This document shows positions 9,101 to 19,101 of a stretch of 20,772 nucleotides of DNA, one piece after another (within the stretch, counting starts at the first letter, position 1; the number at the start of each line of letters is the position of its first letter). This DNA comes from Mycoemilia scoparia. Taxonomy: Eukaryota > Kickxellomycota > Kickxellomycetes > Kickxellales > Kickxellaceae. The position numbers and the translations under genes are program-made. The notes under the pieces are model-generated. The model was not told the DNA's origin and searched no databases. It saw only the letters and a program-made list of their open reading frames with translations. The stretch is taken from assembly GCA_027575805.1 (NCBI GenBank), contig JANBPU010000273.1:1-20772 (forward strand), read 5' to 3'.

Positions 9101-12100
9101 TACCATGGGTTAAGTTGTCTTGGATGCGAAATACCTCTGGACTCACCGCCACCGCTATCAGAATCTTCAGTGCGGATCACCTTGATGGTAGAGTACTTTT
9201 CTTCGTCATCAGGTATGGGGTCAAGTGTATCATGTCCAAGAGCGGGCTCTTCAGGTGGCTCACCACGGTATGTGTTGTAAGGAGTAGTTGGATCAGATGA
9301 TGGACCTTCAAATGGCTGGAGATATATGGTGGAAATGCTGCTGTGCTTTGAAGAGTTGTTGTCATTGCCAGAAGCTGGTTTTGAAGTAGGTGGAGAGAGA
9401 TTGGTTGATTGTTGCTGCTGTTGGGAAAAGAATCTCGAAACTGTGTCCTTTGTAGCAAATGAAGATGGTGGGGTTCCATCAGGTGGAGTGCTGAGCAAAT
9501 CGTTACTGCTGCTTAAGCCAAAGGCAAGACGGGGGTCAAATTTGACTGTTTGGTTGCCATTAGATATGGTGCTATTATTCCCACCATCAGATGATGACAT
9601 GCTTAGAACCCTTTGGGGAGTGGATCCAGAAACATTGCTTGCTCCTGACATTTGGCGATCCAGAGAAGTTGAGGCACGATCAGAAAATGTGGTTCTCCTG
9701 TTGGAGCTGTGGTAGATAGGCTGGCCATACGCTGTTTCTGGGACCTGGTACTCTGGATCAGATTCGTCTATAGCCGGCATCTTTCCTTTAGCAATCTGTG
9801 ATATCTGTCTTTGAACAATGTTTGCTGTGTTGGCATGGTACTGGTGGTCATCGCCATCGTTGTCTTCGAGAGCCGTTGCCAAGTCGTGTTTTCCACCACT
9901 TGCAGATAAATCATCACTGTTCCTGGATCCCAGGTTGCTTAGGCTAGCAGGCGAGTTGTTACCAAAGCCAAAGGTGCCATGCTTCTCGATGTATCCTTCT
10001 GGGTCATCAACTCCTCTAGACTTCAGATACCGGTAATATTCTGGCGTGCTGTTATCCTCGCTTTCATTAATAGGAAGATAGTCGTCAGAGTATATTTCTT
10101 GCTGCACTGTTTCGCCAATGCTCTTGTTGGCCATCTCAATCCATTCCTCTGAGGTAATACTCAACTTTGGTCGTGACATGGCTGTTGACGACGATACTCT
10201 TCTAGTGGACACTGTTGGTACATCCGAGCTCCTAACTGCGTCTGTATTTATACCACTTTCCCGTCGGTTTGCCTCCAGCAATTCATTGAGATCCACAGTG
10301 GTTCTGGTTAGGATAGGCGAAGACGATGTGTTGGTCTGTCTGTCCATGCTTGTGCTGGTTGGATCACGAGTAACCGGCGGAAAGTTTTCAGGTGGGGATG
10401 AGCTTGGAGATATGTCCATGCCAAGCTCTGTTTCCAAATACCTCTTTCCTCTCTGGGAATAGTCAGTAGTAATGTGCTTGCTGAGCCTGTCAACAGAGCT
10501 GGCTGATGATCCGGGTCTGGTGTGCTGCTGCTCATATATCAAAGGATTGCTGGCAGTAAATACTTGTAGGCGTCCACGGACTATTCCACTGTTCTGGATG
10601 GCCTTGAGGGTATTGCTCTGTCTCCTTCGCGCACGCTCCCTGGGACTTCCATAGTGTGGGGGTTGAGACAGTTCAGATATGGCTTGTGAGTCTGGGCTGT
10701 CATATTCCTCATTGATTGTGTTGCTTGATGTGAATATTGATGGAATAGAGGATCCAGCTGAGGACTTGTTGTCGCTGTCTTTGGATGGGAGCTGGGATCT
10801 TATATCTTCAGTAGAGACATTAGAATCCCGAGCTGGATGTTGAGCTGTTGGGGCTTTTGGTGTGGATGTGGGCCTCACATCCATGTTGTGTTGAGAATAA
10901 GGAGCAGATGACAGCACAGATGGTGACGCTGGTCGAGAACCCTGCCCAATCTTTTGAATAGCAGACAAACGATCCTTACTTTTGAGGGGTGATGATGGCT
11001 GATTATTGGAATTGTTTGTGGACCTGAAGGAAGATGTTGAAGAACTTGGGGAAGAGAAGCTGCTGTGATTCGACGAACCACTACCGCTACCACTTGCACT
11101 GATCTGCTGTTCAAACTGTCTTTTAAAAGCTGCAACCCTGCCAACCTTTGGGCTTGATGCTAGATGAGAGCCGACACCGAAAGGTGAGCTAGCGGAAGAA
11201 GAATTTGACAACAAAGATGATATGGAGCCAGAGTGTGGCCTGTTGTTAGCCCTATCTTCTCCAGAAGCAGAGGTAGTGGTAATATTAGGCGGAAAATGGG
11301 TTGATTGTCGAGAATGGGCCTTAGCAATCCCACCACTGGTGCTCGATATTGACGTATTTCCTGATGAAGGGTTTGATAATGTGCTCCTGTTTGGCGACCT
11401 TCCAAATGCACTAGAGACAAATGCTTTTTCCTGCAGTATTTGCAACGATGGCGATACCTTTCGAGGTGAGCTGGTGTGAACTGGAGAGGTTCCCTGGACA
11501 GACATGGATGTTGGGTATTGCTTTCGTGGAGACTGGGCGGCACTGTTGATTGCTGGAGTTGCAACTTCTACACCAAGAGAACTGGGCTTCCTTTGGGTTT
11601 GATTATCAGGACTATTTGTTGCACTGGCAAGTGAAGAGCGGCGCGAGCGAGAATGAGACCTTGACCTTGACTTGGATCTTGGCCTTTGTCTGCGAGCAGT
11701 TGCATTTAAGCCCATACCAACATTATCTTCACAATCTCCTTCGCTTCCACTCAAATCGCCATCGTCGTGGAAACAAAGCTGAGGTGGTGTTGGAAGCCCA
11801 GAGTTATTGGTGACTCTTCTATTAGTGTCAGATTTATGTGTGTCCTTTCTCTCTGAGTTACCCTCATTGAGCGCTGGCTCATCACTGGGCCTAAAGAAAC
11901 CAGCCAGCGGGTTCACACTGGAAGTACGATCACTGTTGCTATTGGCTGCACCTATTCTAGTTTGTGAACGATTATAAGCGTTAGGCCTTATCCTAAATGT
12001 CTCAGAAGCATCACCGCTACCAGCCGAAACCACGGGAAGCAAATCCTTAAGCGCATCTGAAATTGAAGAAATGGAGCTCCTAGCGGCCAAAGACCTGACC

Positions 12101-15100
12101 GTATTATCATGGCCGTCTTGGAGAGTAGCGCGATCACTGTCAGTGGCACTTTCATTTCGAACCCTCAACTCATCATCCACAATCCTTTGCAACTTCTTTT
12201 CTGAATTCTTCCCAAACCGCTTGACCAGAGAATTAATGATGGCATCTCGACTTTCCAAAGTCAGTGGGATGTTCATCAATTCGTTTGCAATATCAGCATT
12301 TGATGGCCCATATGAAAGAGAATTGGATCTTGAGAGATCACCGCCTTCGCTAAAGTTCCCATTTGCCGTGTCCTCATAGCCGTCATCATCGTCATTATCG
12401 TACAGCTCGGCTTCACCTGGAATCTCTGATGTTTTGCTTTGCGGCCTAGATGGCTGTTCAATATCAACTACACTATCGCTTTTGTTGTTACTTTCAACAT
12501 CGAATTTGCCATGCTGTGATGATAATCCAAGCTCAATGGCTGCTTCACGTCCTTGGCGACGCCCAATTCTGGTCATCGGCTTAGAAGATATAGCAGCATC
12601 CGAATGTTCGAGTGTCTCAGGAATAGCAGATAGTTCGCTGAAATTATTGCCAGAATCTGGCTTAGTGACAACATTGGACTTTGATATTTGATACAGGGCA
12701 GATACAATGTGATCATCATCATCCTGGCCATTTGGAACGTCAGCCGTAGTGACAGGAGAAGCAACGAGTGCTGTGTTGTAAATTGCTGCTGGTGCAGTTG
12801 TAATTGGATTTGAGAGAGAAGATTTTGAACGAACTTCGTGGGGAGCTTTTGACATGATCATATCGTACAGATCATGAGAAAATGATAGTGGGCGACTTGA
12901 AGGAGTGGCAGCAAGAGCCGACAATGGTCTCCTACCACCAACCGTTTTCTGTGTGCTACTCGCTGTATCCGGTTCGTCATTTCTTGATCGATAATTGATA
13001 TTCATTGCCTCAGATTTTCTGCTGTTTGTGTCTCCTCCTCCTCCTCCTCCTCCACCGTCAGTAAGCTTGGGAGTAGTTGCTGTGGTGGCGGTAACCAGTG
13101 GTGGTTGGGATGCCTGACCCTTTCGAGTAGAAAGCTTCCTTTCACCCAAACCTTGACTGGAGTAAAACGTAACAGCACTGGTTAGTCCTTCGCTCCTGTT
13201 GAAATAGCCAGAACCACCAGACTCGCTGTGGAGATCATCGAGAATATCATCAATCCCACTGCAGTCAATATCGTCTTCATCCTCATTTGGATCATCATCA
13301 TCATCATCATCGTTGGTCCGAAGGGAACTCTCATCACTCTTTCGCATCTTCCGACGTCGATGGCGACGTATGGTACTGCCGTTATAGCTAATCGAACTCA
13401 CAGAGCTGAATGTCTGGTCACGAATTGTGCTATATCGGCTTGGCTGGGATGATGATAATCGATCCTCCTCTGCATCGCTGTCTGGTTGAGAATCATTGTC
13501 GCCAGAATGGACATCGCTCTCTGCCCCACGCTTTCCTGCTGCCCTTTCATTTTGTTTATCTAATTCGTGGAAATTGGATGATGAAACAGCAGTGGCGTCT
13601 GTGGCTGTAACAGTTCTGTTGCTCCCAACCAGCTCATGTTTTGCACTAGCTGCAGATGCTGGTTTTACAGGAGTGTTTGGAGTGCCAGTGGCGCTTTTAT
13701 CGTCATACTCATTGCACGAATAGAATTCTGTATCAGCACCAGTCGTCATTTCACTTCCTGATGGAATGCTTCCACGCGAGTCGATACGGCGAATGTTGGC
13801 CCCACTGGATTCGAAAATGTTTGTTGCAGATGCTGGTGCTGGAATGGCAGTTTGGTGCTGGAATTGGCTTTTATTTCGATCATGCATCGCTGAAGGCTCT
13901 TGCTGCGCAGTATTGTCGTGTTCATCATTGTGATGACTGTCTTCAGATATTTCCGAAATTGGGTCCATGCTTGGAATTGAAAATGGGCCGCTCATACTGC
14001 TTCTGTGATCTCCAGTATTCTGGTTTCGAGCATCGCTATTCAACAAGTGCATATCATCTTCGATGCTTTCTTCTATGACAGTTGATAACCGACTAGGCAG
14101 TGGCTTCAAATGTACACCATAGTCGATGCTTCCTCCCTTCTGGCCTTCGAGTCCATAGGAATCGTAATATGTTTGGCCATTATTGTGGTTATATCCACCA
14201 CTGCTTTCATCGCTACTACTCCTATCCCCATGACCAGTGCCCTCTTCTTCTTCTTCTTCTTCGTCATAGTCGCTTACAATCTGCTCAGAATCCATGTATC
14301 CGACATTTTGGCTGCCACCAACAGCAATAGCACCTTGTTGTTGTTGCTGTTGTTGTTGTGCCATGTGGCTCTGGGCATACCCGGCAGCAATGTCGAGGTT
14401 TGGATCATGGTACTGCGAATGAAGATGCTGATGGTAGGCAATGTTTGTATATTTCTGCAATGATATGCGAACCTCAGAATCGGTAGTCGTACTCAATGGA
14501 TAATTGCCCATCCCATTCCGAATACTGGGATTAGCACCCTGGATCAAAAGCCTGTTAACCAAATTGTTGTCATTAAAGAACGCGGCCAGATGCAGGGTCG
14601 TATTCTTATAATACCCAAACCGGTGACTATCCAATTGCTGGGGTGTAACTGCAACCAACATCTCGCTCAATATGGCCTCTCTGACATTAATCTGCTCGCG
14701 CTGCTTGTCTTGCGATGCACCGCCGCCGCCACCAGCATCGGCCGACCCAAGCCTCCATCGAGCATATGCATTTTTGTACTCCATTATTGCGATCTGCAAA
14801 CCATCCATATTCGTTGTATCGTTTCCAAGAGAATCGCTGGCCAGCATTTGTAGCATACTGTGGAATGGTGTTGGGTCTGAGCACTGCAAATCCATTACGT
14901 TCGGATGCTCTTTGAGCATGCTTTCTATGGGGATTAGTTTGCCATCGCGGATTGCAGAAAACCATCTGGCCTTGACTGTTGCTTCGTGATGCTGGTGGTG
15001 GTCGCTACTGCCGCTCTGGGCTTCTGATGTGGTTGTTGTATAGCTTTCCTCTGAATACATGCTGTTGCGGTTTTGGTGTGGATTAGAAGCGGCAATGCTT

Positions 15101-15578
15101 TGGTCAGGCGGTTTGTTTGTGCTCGATGGCAGTGATGATGGTTTTTGGAAATCAATGTGTGTTGGTGCTTTTAATCCCTAAACGAATTGCATGTGTATAA
15201 GCGTTGGTTAGAAATTTTGAAAGGATTGTTCTTGGTAGGCAAAAACTAATAATAAAAAGGTAGATTTTGGCATCTGTATTATTCACTTACTGGCGAAGAC
15301 ATCTGTCTGGACGGATCAATGTGGCTGATTTGCTGTATATTGGAAGCGCTATGCTGCCTTTGGTGTTGTGGCGAAACTCCGAGCCCTAAAGACAAGTGGG
15401 CCTTGCTCCTTGGCGTACTCCTTCCCGAGTTGCTGTTGCTATTACTGCGTTCATCTTCTGAGCTACTATAAGCGCCGCTGTCTCGTCGTGGGTTTGATGA
15501 GCTGTTGATATTGCTGTTTGTCCTTATATTTTGTGGGGAGTATTGTCGTTTTGGCGGTAAGATTTTGGAAAGCATCAT
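6145..15578 (-). CDS. Giant Bud4/anillin-like septum protein with ankyrin-like N terminus (two exons)
   Basis: Joined exons 15578-15291 and 15177-6145 give about 3106 residues; the large exon alone has 2971 codons from an internal ATG at 15060. Going from the N terminus: a basic Ser/Asn-rich first exon; an ankyrin-like unit at about 285-335 (NTTLHLAAFFNDNNLVNRLL, then GANPSIRNGMGNYPLS); eight consecutive Gln at 370-377; a very long low-complexity region with Glu, Asp and Gly runs and an SR-rich tract; a C2-like anillin-homology segment at about 2374-2466 (GYLYLRILSMEDIRL, RNGIHTLSCDIVPI, INQEFRI); and a PH domain whose first half is at about 2772-2828 (GFLSQRGGDTKFWRRRYFK, RQPRMFMDLNYATRVIDN) and second half at about 2990-3045 (VEFYADSDEEKRTWVRNIS). 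The C-terminal layout closely follows Bud4, which binds septins, membranes and Rho-family regulators at division or septation sites. Ascomycete Bud4 is shorter and has no ankyrin part as far as I recall. The disordered middle is rich in Ser-Pro sites, so kinase control is likely. Domain assignment is firm for the C terminus, moderate for ankyrin. Confidence 0.88.
15178..15290 (-). other. Phase-0 intron of the giant gene
   Basis: On the minus strand the intron starts GTAAGT at 15290 and ends TTTAG at 15178, 113 nt long. A CTAAC branch-point motif sits at 15211-15207, about 30 nt before the acceptor. Exon 1 (96 codons) ends after a complete CCA codon and exon 2 resumes with GGA; 39 codons are then open before the internal ATG at 15060. 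Unspliced, exon 1 hits a TAA at 15279 and exon 2 is preceded by an in-frame TAG, so splicing is what joins them. Confidence 0.8.
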
Positions 15579-16090
15579 TTAAAGCGCACAGTGGAAGAAC
15601 CAGAAGAGCGACTATCTACGTTCTTGTGTGTATGTGTACAGGGGCGTGTGTGTGTGTGTGTGTGTGTGTGTGCGTTAGGCCAAATGACCCAGAGGGAGAG
15701 AAAGAAAGAGATAAAAATAAAAGGATAAATATGTATATATGTATGTAGAGATAGAGAGAGAATTATAGATAAGGAACAAAATAATAAAGAAATTAAAGGT
15801 AGATGTAAAAGGAGAGATAACAAAGTAACATTTACACACCACTTGTACAATTAAAGAGCAGAAGAGATGGCCGGGCACTTTGACAAAGAGAATCGCATCA
15901 CACAGAAAGCTGGTCGTTGAAAGAGTAAATAAAAGGCTGGGCTGGACTGCGTAGCGTTGGTGGCAAAAAAAGAGTCCTTTGAAGTGAGTCGTCCAATCAA
16001 ACGGCTAATAACCTGACGCGTTGAGAAAACAGTAAATAGAACCCGATTCTGTGTTTCACATAATACAACGAAATATCTGACCATACTGCT
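15579..16090 (-). promoter_or_regulatory. Leader and promoter region of the giant gene, with repeats
   Basis: The 510 nt upstream of the ATG at 15578 hold a CA-dinucleotide tract (sense strand) at 15646-15672, CT-rich stretches around 15691-15770 and TATA-like sequence (TATATACATATTTAT) near 15725-15740. The ATG is doubled (ATGATG), with an in-frame TAA immediately upstream. An ATG frame of 77 codons at 15851-16084 on the same strand is not convincing as coding and would at most be an upstream ORF. Confidence 0.4.
15646..15672. repeat. (GT)n/(CA)n dinucleotide microsatellite
   Basis: Thirteen uninterrupted GT units on the + strand, read as CA on the sense strand of the giant gene, about 70 nt before its start codon. 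It is likely length-variable and lies in the leader or core promoter. Confidence 0.95.
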
Positions 16091-16800
16091 GAGTTTGCAC
16101 AGCCCAGAGGGGGTTTTTTACTATCATTTCTCCTGTTGTATGAGGAGTGTAGGCGGGTATCTTTATCCTTTTTGTGTTAAAGATGCATCGATCCGCACGC
16201 GCTGGCTTCTAGAAACCATCTCCGTCTGTCTCTTTTACATGAAGCATATCTTTTCAATATACAAATCATCACTGCCATTGAAACTACTTTTTCTCTTCAT
16301 AGTTTAAAAGGCAGCTATGATATCACGAATAGCACAAAGCATTCTTCTAAACGCATCTATGGATGAATCATAGCGTTATTGCTCTCACAAGCAGGTATGA
16401 AATTACAAACACAGAAAGCAGTGATTGCAGCGTGGCGTGTTAAAGACAATGGATCTATTGAGTGTAGCCTTAGAGCCAAGATCATATACGTTTTCTGTAC
16501 TACTGGCAAATGAAGGCAGTATCGTAGAATGATTTCTCTATAAACACCATTCAGTGGGATATTTGCGCTGTGGAGACACCTAATCTGTAAACATGCATCA
16601 ACATTGAAGCAGCATCCGACTAGCTGGATACCTGGATTTTCTGTCATTTCTCTAAGCAGGAGCCATCAATGATATAAACATAAGCTTAAATTATTACTAC
16701 TATGGACTATTTGACTATCTGGCTTGGGGATGACCAGCTAGAAGAAAAAAAATCTTGAAAACAACTAAACAGCTTTGAAAATCACAAAACCTCGATACCA
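16091..16800. other. Intergenic stretch with one weak ORF
   Basis: This lies between the giant gene's upstream region and the stop codon of the DJ-1/PfpI gene. It holds one ATG-initiated frame of 96 codons on the minus strand (16357-16647; starts MTENPGIQLVGCC, cysteine-rich, no recognised domain). The opposite strand of the same segment is also open for about 50 codons, so coding status cannot be decided. No promoter is evident for it. I regard it as probably non-coding or 3' untranslated sequence. Confidence 0.4.
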
Positions 16801-17571
16801 TTACTGCTGTTGCTGCTGCCCTTGGCCTTGCTGCTCCTGCTCCTCCTTCAGCTTATCAAAAACGATCTGGGAGAAAGGATCCCAGTCGGCATCCTTATGA
16901 GGTGCATACTCCAAAATGTGAGCACACTTGTCGGCCACAGCCTCGCCATACAACGACTTGATCAAGAAGTAGGTCATATCCATACCGGCCGAAACACCCG
17001 AGCTGGTTAGAATCTTGTTGCTAGACACAACCCACCTGGCCTTAGCAATCCAATTGACTTGGGGAGCTCGTTTCTGGATATCCAAAAATCCCATCTTATT
17101 GGTTGTAGCATTGAGGCCATTCAGCAGCCCAGTTTCAGCCAGCATCATCGCACCGGTACAAACACTGCAAACATATGAGACTTCGTTGTATCTCTCCTTG
17201 ATAAAGTTGATGGCTTCGACGTGGTTCTGGATGCAATCAACATCAGGTCCACCAGGAATGTAGAGGATGTCAAGCTTAGGGCAGTTGTGGAAGGTATGGG
17301 TGGCTTCTAAGCAGAGACTAAAATACTTGTCTTGGCGAGTGATGCGATTCTTGGTCAGGTTGTTTGATACCGGGCCAGTTTGGCTGGCGATTGTTATTAC
17401 GCGGATATTGGCGTCAAATGAAAGGGCATACCAAAAGTCCATGGATCCAATGACATCCAGCATTGTGAAGCCGTTGAACAGGATCACGCCGATCGTAACG
17501 CCGTTGAAGTTATCGGAACCAAAGGTTATGCCGTTATTGCAGTCTGTCACTGAGCTTACGTTGGTACCCAT
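16801..17571 (-). CDS. DJ-1/PfpI family protein, isonitrile hydratase-like
   Basis: A 256-residue single-exon protein with an ATG in good context (AACATGG). It has the DJ-1/PfpI (class I glutamine amidotransferase-like) fold pattern: a first strand VTIGVILFNGFTMLDVIGS with Asp39, the strand LDILYIPGGPDVDC at about 100-113, and the nucleophile elbow VCSVCTGAMMLAETGLL with Cys138-Thr139-Gly140. The later segment WVVSSNKILTSSGVSAGMDM is typical of the isonitrile hydratase/AraC-cofactor-like subgroup, where Asp, Cys and Thr form the active site. The usual A-T-T-H-W segment reads ATTNK, so the His seen in many members is Asn158. The C terminus is a Gln-rich tail of CAG/CAA repeats (EEQEQQGQGQQQQQ). 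Probably cytosolic, with no signal peptide. Substrate is unknown; isocyanide hydration is only a family-level possibility. Confidence 0.88.
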   Translation of the reverse strand: MGTNVSSVTDCNNGITFGSDNFNGVTIGVILFNGFTMLDVIGSMDFWYALSFDANIRVITIASQTGPVSNNLTKNRITRQDKYFSLCLEATHTFHNCPKLDILYIPGGPDVDCIQNHVEAINFIKERYNEVSYVCSVCTGAMMLAETGLLNGLNATTNKMGFLDIQKRAPQVNWIAKARWVVSSNKILTSSGVSAGMDMTYFLIKSLYGEAVADKCAHILEYAPHKDADWDPFSQIVFDKLKEEQEQQGQGQQQQQ

Positions 17572-17713
17572 GTTGTTGTTGCTACAGAGTTTTCTCTGGT
17601 TAGGCGGTGTGGATGTGTATCTGTGCGTAGACAGATTATTGGTTTGTGGAGAAAAGAAAGAAGTGTGTCAAGTCTAAAGAAACATTCGAAATCGAGAGTG
17701 ATCCACAGGGAGG

Positions 17714-17721
17714 CTTTTATA
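17714..17721 (-). promoter_or_regulatory. TATA box of the DJ-1/PfpI gene
   Basis: TATAAAAG reads on the minus strand 143 nt upstream of the ATG at 17571, implying a start near 17685 and a leader of about 115 nt. Confidence 0.6.
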
Positions 17722-17776
17722 CATTCTTGTGTACATGTGTGTGTAGACGAGGGTACCTGACTATACACTTTCTCAC

Positions 17777-17867
17777 CTTGCTTTATTCTACGAAACACCG
17801 CTATCAAGCCATGGCCAAATATGGCAGCCATCATATTTGCACCAACAATAGCAGCACCTGGTTGCAT
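17777..17867 (-). other. Candidate first exon of a small membrane protein
   Basis: An ATG at 17865-17867 in good context (AAGCCATGC) starts about 45 nt after a TATAAA element (about 17909-17914). It opens 30 codons with a Gly/Ala-rich hydrophobic helix (GAAIVGANMMAAIFGHGLIA) followed by basic residues, then a strong donor CAAG|GTGAGA at 17777/17776. An acceptor TTTCTTTAG near 17680 would add about 12 codons in frame. The DJ-1 TATA box would lie inside this intron, and the exon does not join the DJ-1 frame. No family recognised; it may be chance. Confidence 0.22.
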
Positions 17868-17915
17868 GGCTTTGATTATAAAATGCTTATCTATAATACC
17901 CTGTGCCGTTTATAA

Positions 17916-19101
17916 TCCTATCGACAGGCGCAAACTAATACATGTAAACAATGGCCAATGGCCAACCCCTCATCCCAAATCCTCAAGACAAACCTATTGA
18001 TTTAAAAATCATGTATAAATTTCCAAATAAAGATCGGGATGGCTGTTGAGGGGCAATTCAAGAATATTTGACCAATATTCGTAATTAATATTTGGCCCTT
18101 TGCCATGAACATAGGTGGCGTTTATAACCAGCCCAAATGCATGCTTTGGAGGTAGAATTCTACATAAGCATTTATTGTTCTTACTGGATAAGACATAGAA
18201 ATGATAAAAGAACGTGTTTGGAGGTTTGCGAGATGTCCACAATCAATATAACGCTTTTTATTATTTTTGGAAAGATTTGGCCATAGACATATACATGCAT
18301 GTTTCCGAATATACTTGTGAAACGCCATACGAGAATAGAGCAGGCGAGTATATCTGAGATTAGCGAATATCTGGATTTTTATTCCGCCGAGAGTGTGTGA
18401 GAGATGAATGATAGATTTGTTGGTCCTTTACTATTCTTTAATAATAAACACATGTAACTCGCATGATGAGAATACACACACGGGACTTTTTGCACTTTAT
18501 CACTTTCTTTTTTAAATGACAGTGGTGCTGTATTCTCAGATAATTAACATTTATGCTGTTTCTATTGTAACTAAATTCCAAAATTACGCAATCAATTTAA
18601 TTTATGAATAGGGCTTGCATAAGTTTATAATGTTTTATGTTTTTGTTTATGAAGAGATTTTCTAGTCATCAAATCTATAGTAGACAGAAAATGGGCCCTC
18701 AGATTTTGGCCCAGTCAGCAGGTGTTGTATATACAGCCCCCCCGGGGACTATTTTTGCCTAGAGTATGCCTGATGCCAAGTGAAATCTTCTCATATACAC
18801 ATGTGTGTACAAGCATTAGTGTTCAAGTATGGCTTTTATTTTGCATTGCTTGGCTTGCCAATATGAAATAATATTCAAACGCTTTTGGTACTGGTGTCAT
18901 ACAAAAATGAAACTAGAAATAACTCTCATGGCCACCATTCATTCCCATATCAAACTCTTGTCCAATTTCAGACAGAGTTGTTAAACCTTGTGGGGTTAAT
19001 TCGGCGTAATCTCAATGATTTGTTTGTATTTCTATAAAACAAAGACAAAAACTTGGATGCTATCTAAAAGCAGGAACAAGTATTCTTAGATACAAAAAGG
19101 A
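17916..19101. other. Intergenic stretch with two overlapping short frames
   Basis: No supportable gene. On the minus strand an ATG frame of 68 codons (18122-18328) overlaps a second frame of about 77 codons (18009-18242) that begins right after a TGA and has no ATG; the second reads like protein (for example GLVINATYVHGKGPNINYEY). They could be pieces of one frameshifted or spliced gene or coincidence. The minus-strand AATAAA near 18837-18842 may serve the gene at 19102-20262. The rest is AT-rich with nothing identified. Confidence 0.4.

Noticed and set aside
8723..9280. 185-codon + strand open frame inside the giant gene, and similar long + frames (6754-7230, 13656-14078)
   Set aside because: They lie antisense to a continuous, domain-bearing frame and reflect its codon composition; they show no domains or promoters of their own.
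15851..16084. 77-codon ATG frame upstream of the giant gene
   Set aside because: No domain, no splice link to the giant gene and located in its promoter region; at most an upstream ORF.
17556..17867. Reading 17556-17867 as one 103-codon gene
   Set aside because: Only the first 30 codons look protein-like; the rest overlaps the DJ-1 TATA box and leader in another frame.
18730..18760. C-rich/G-rich run (GCCCCCCCGGGGAC) as a terminator or structured element
   Set aside because: The palindromic part is only about 8 nt and has no flanking gene end or U-tract that would give it meaning.
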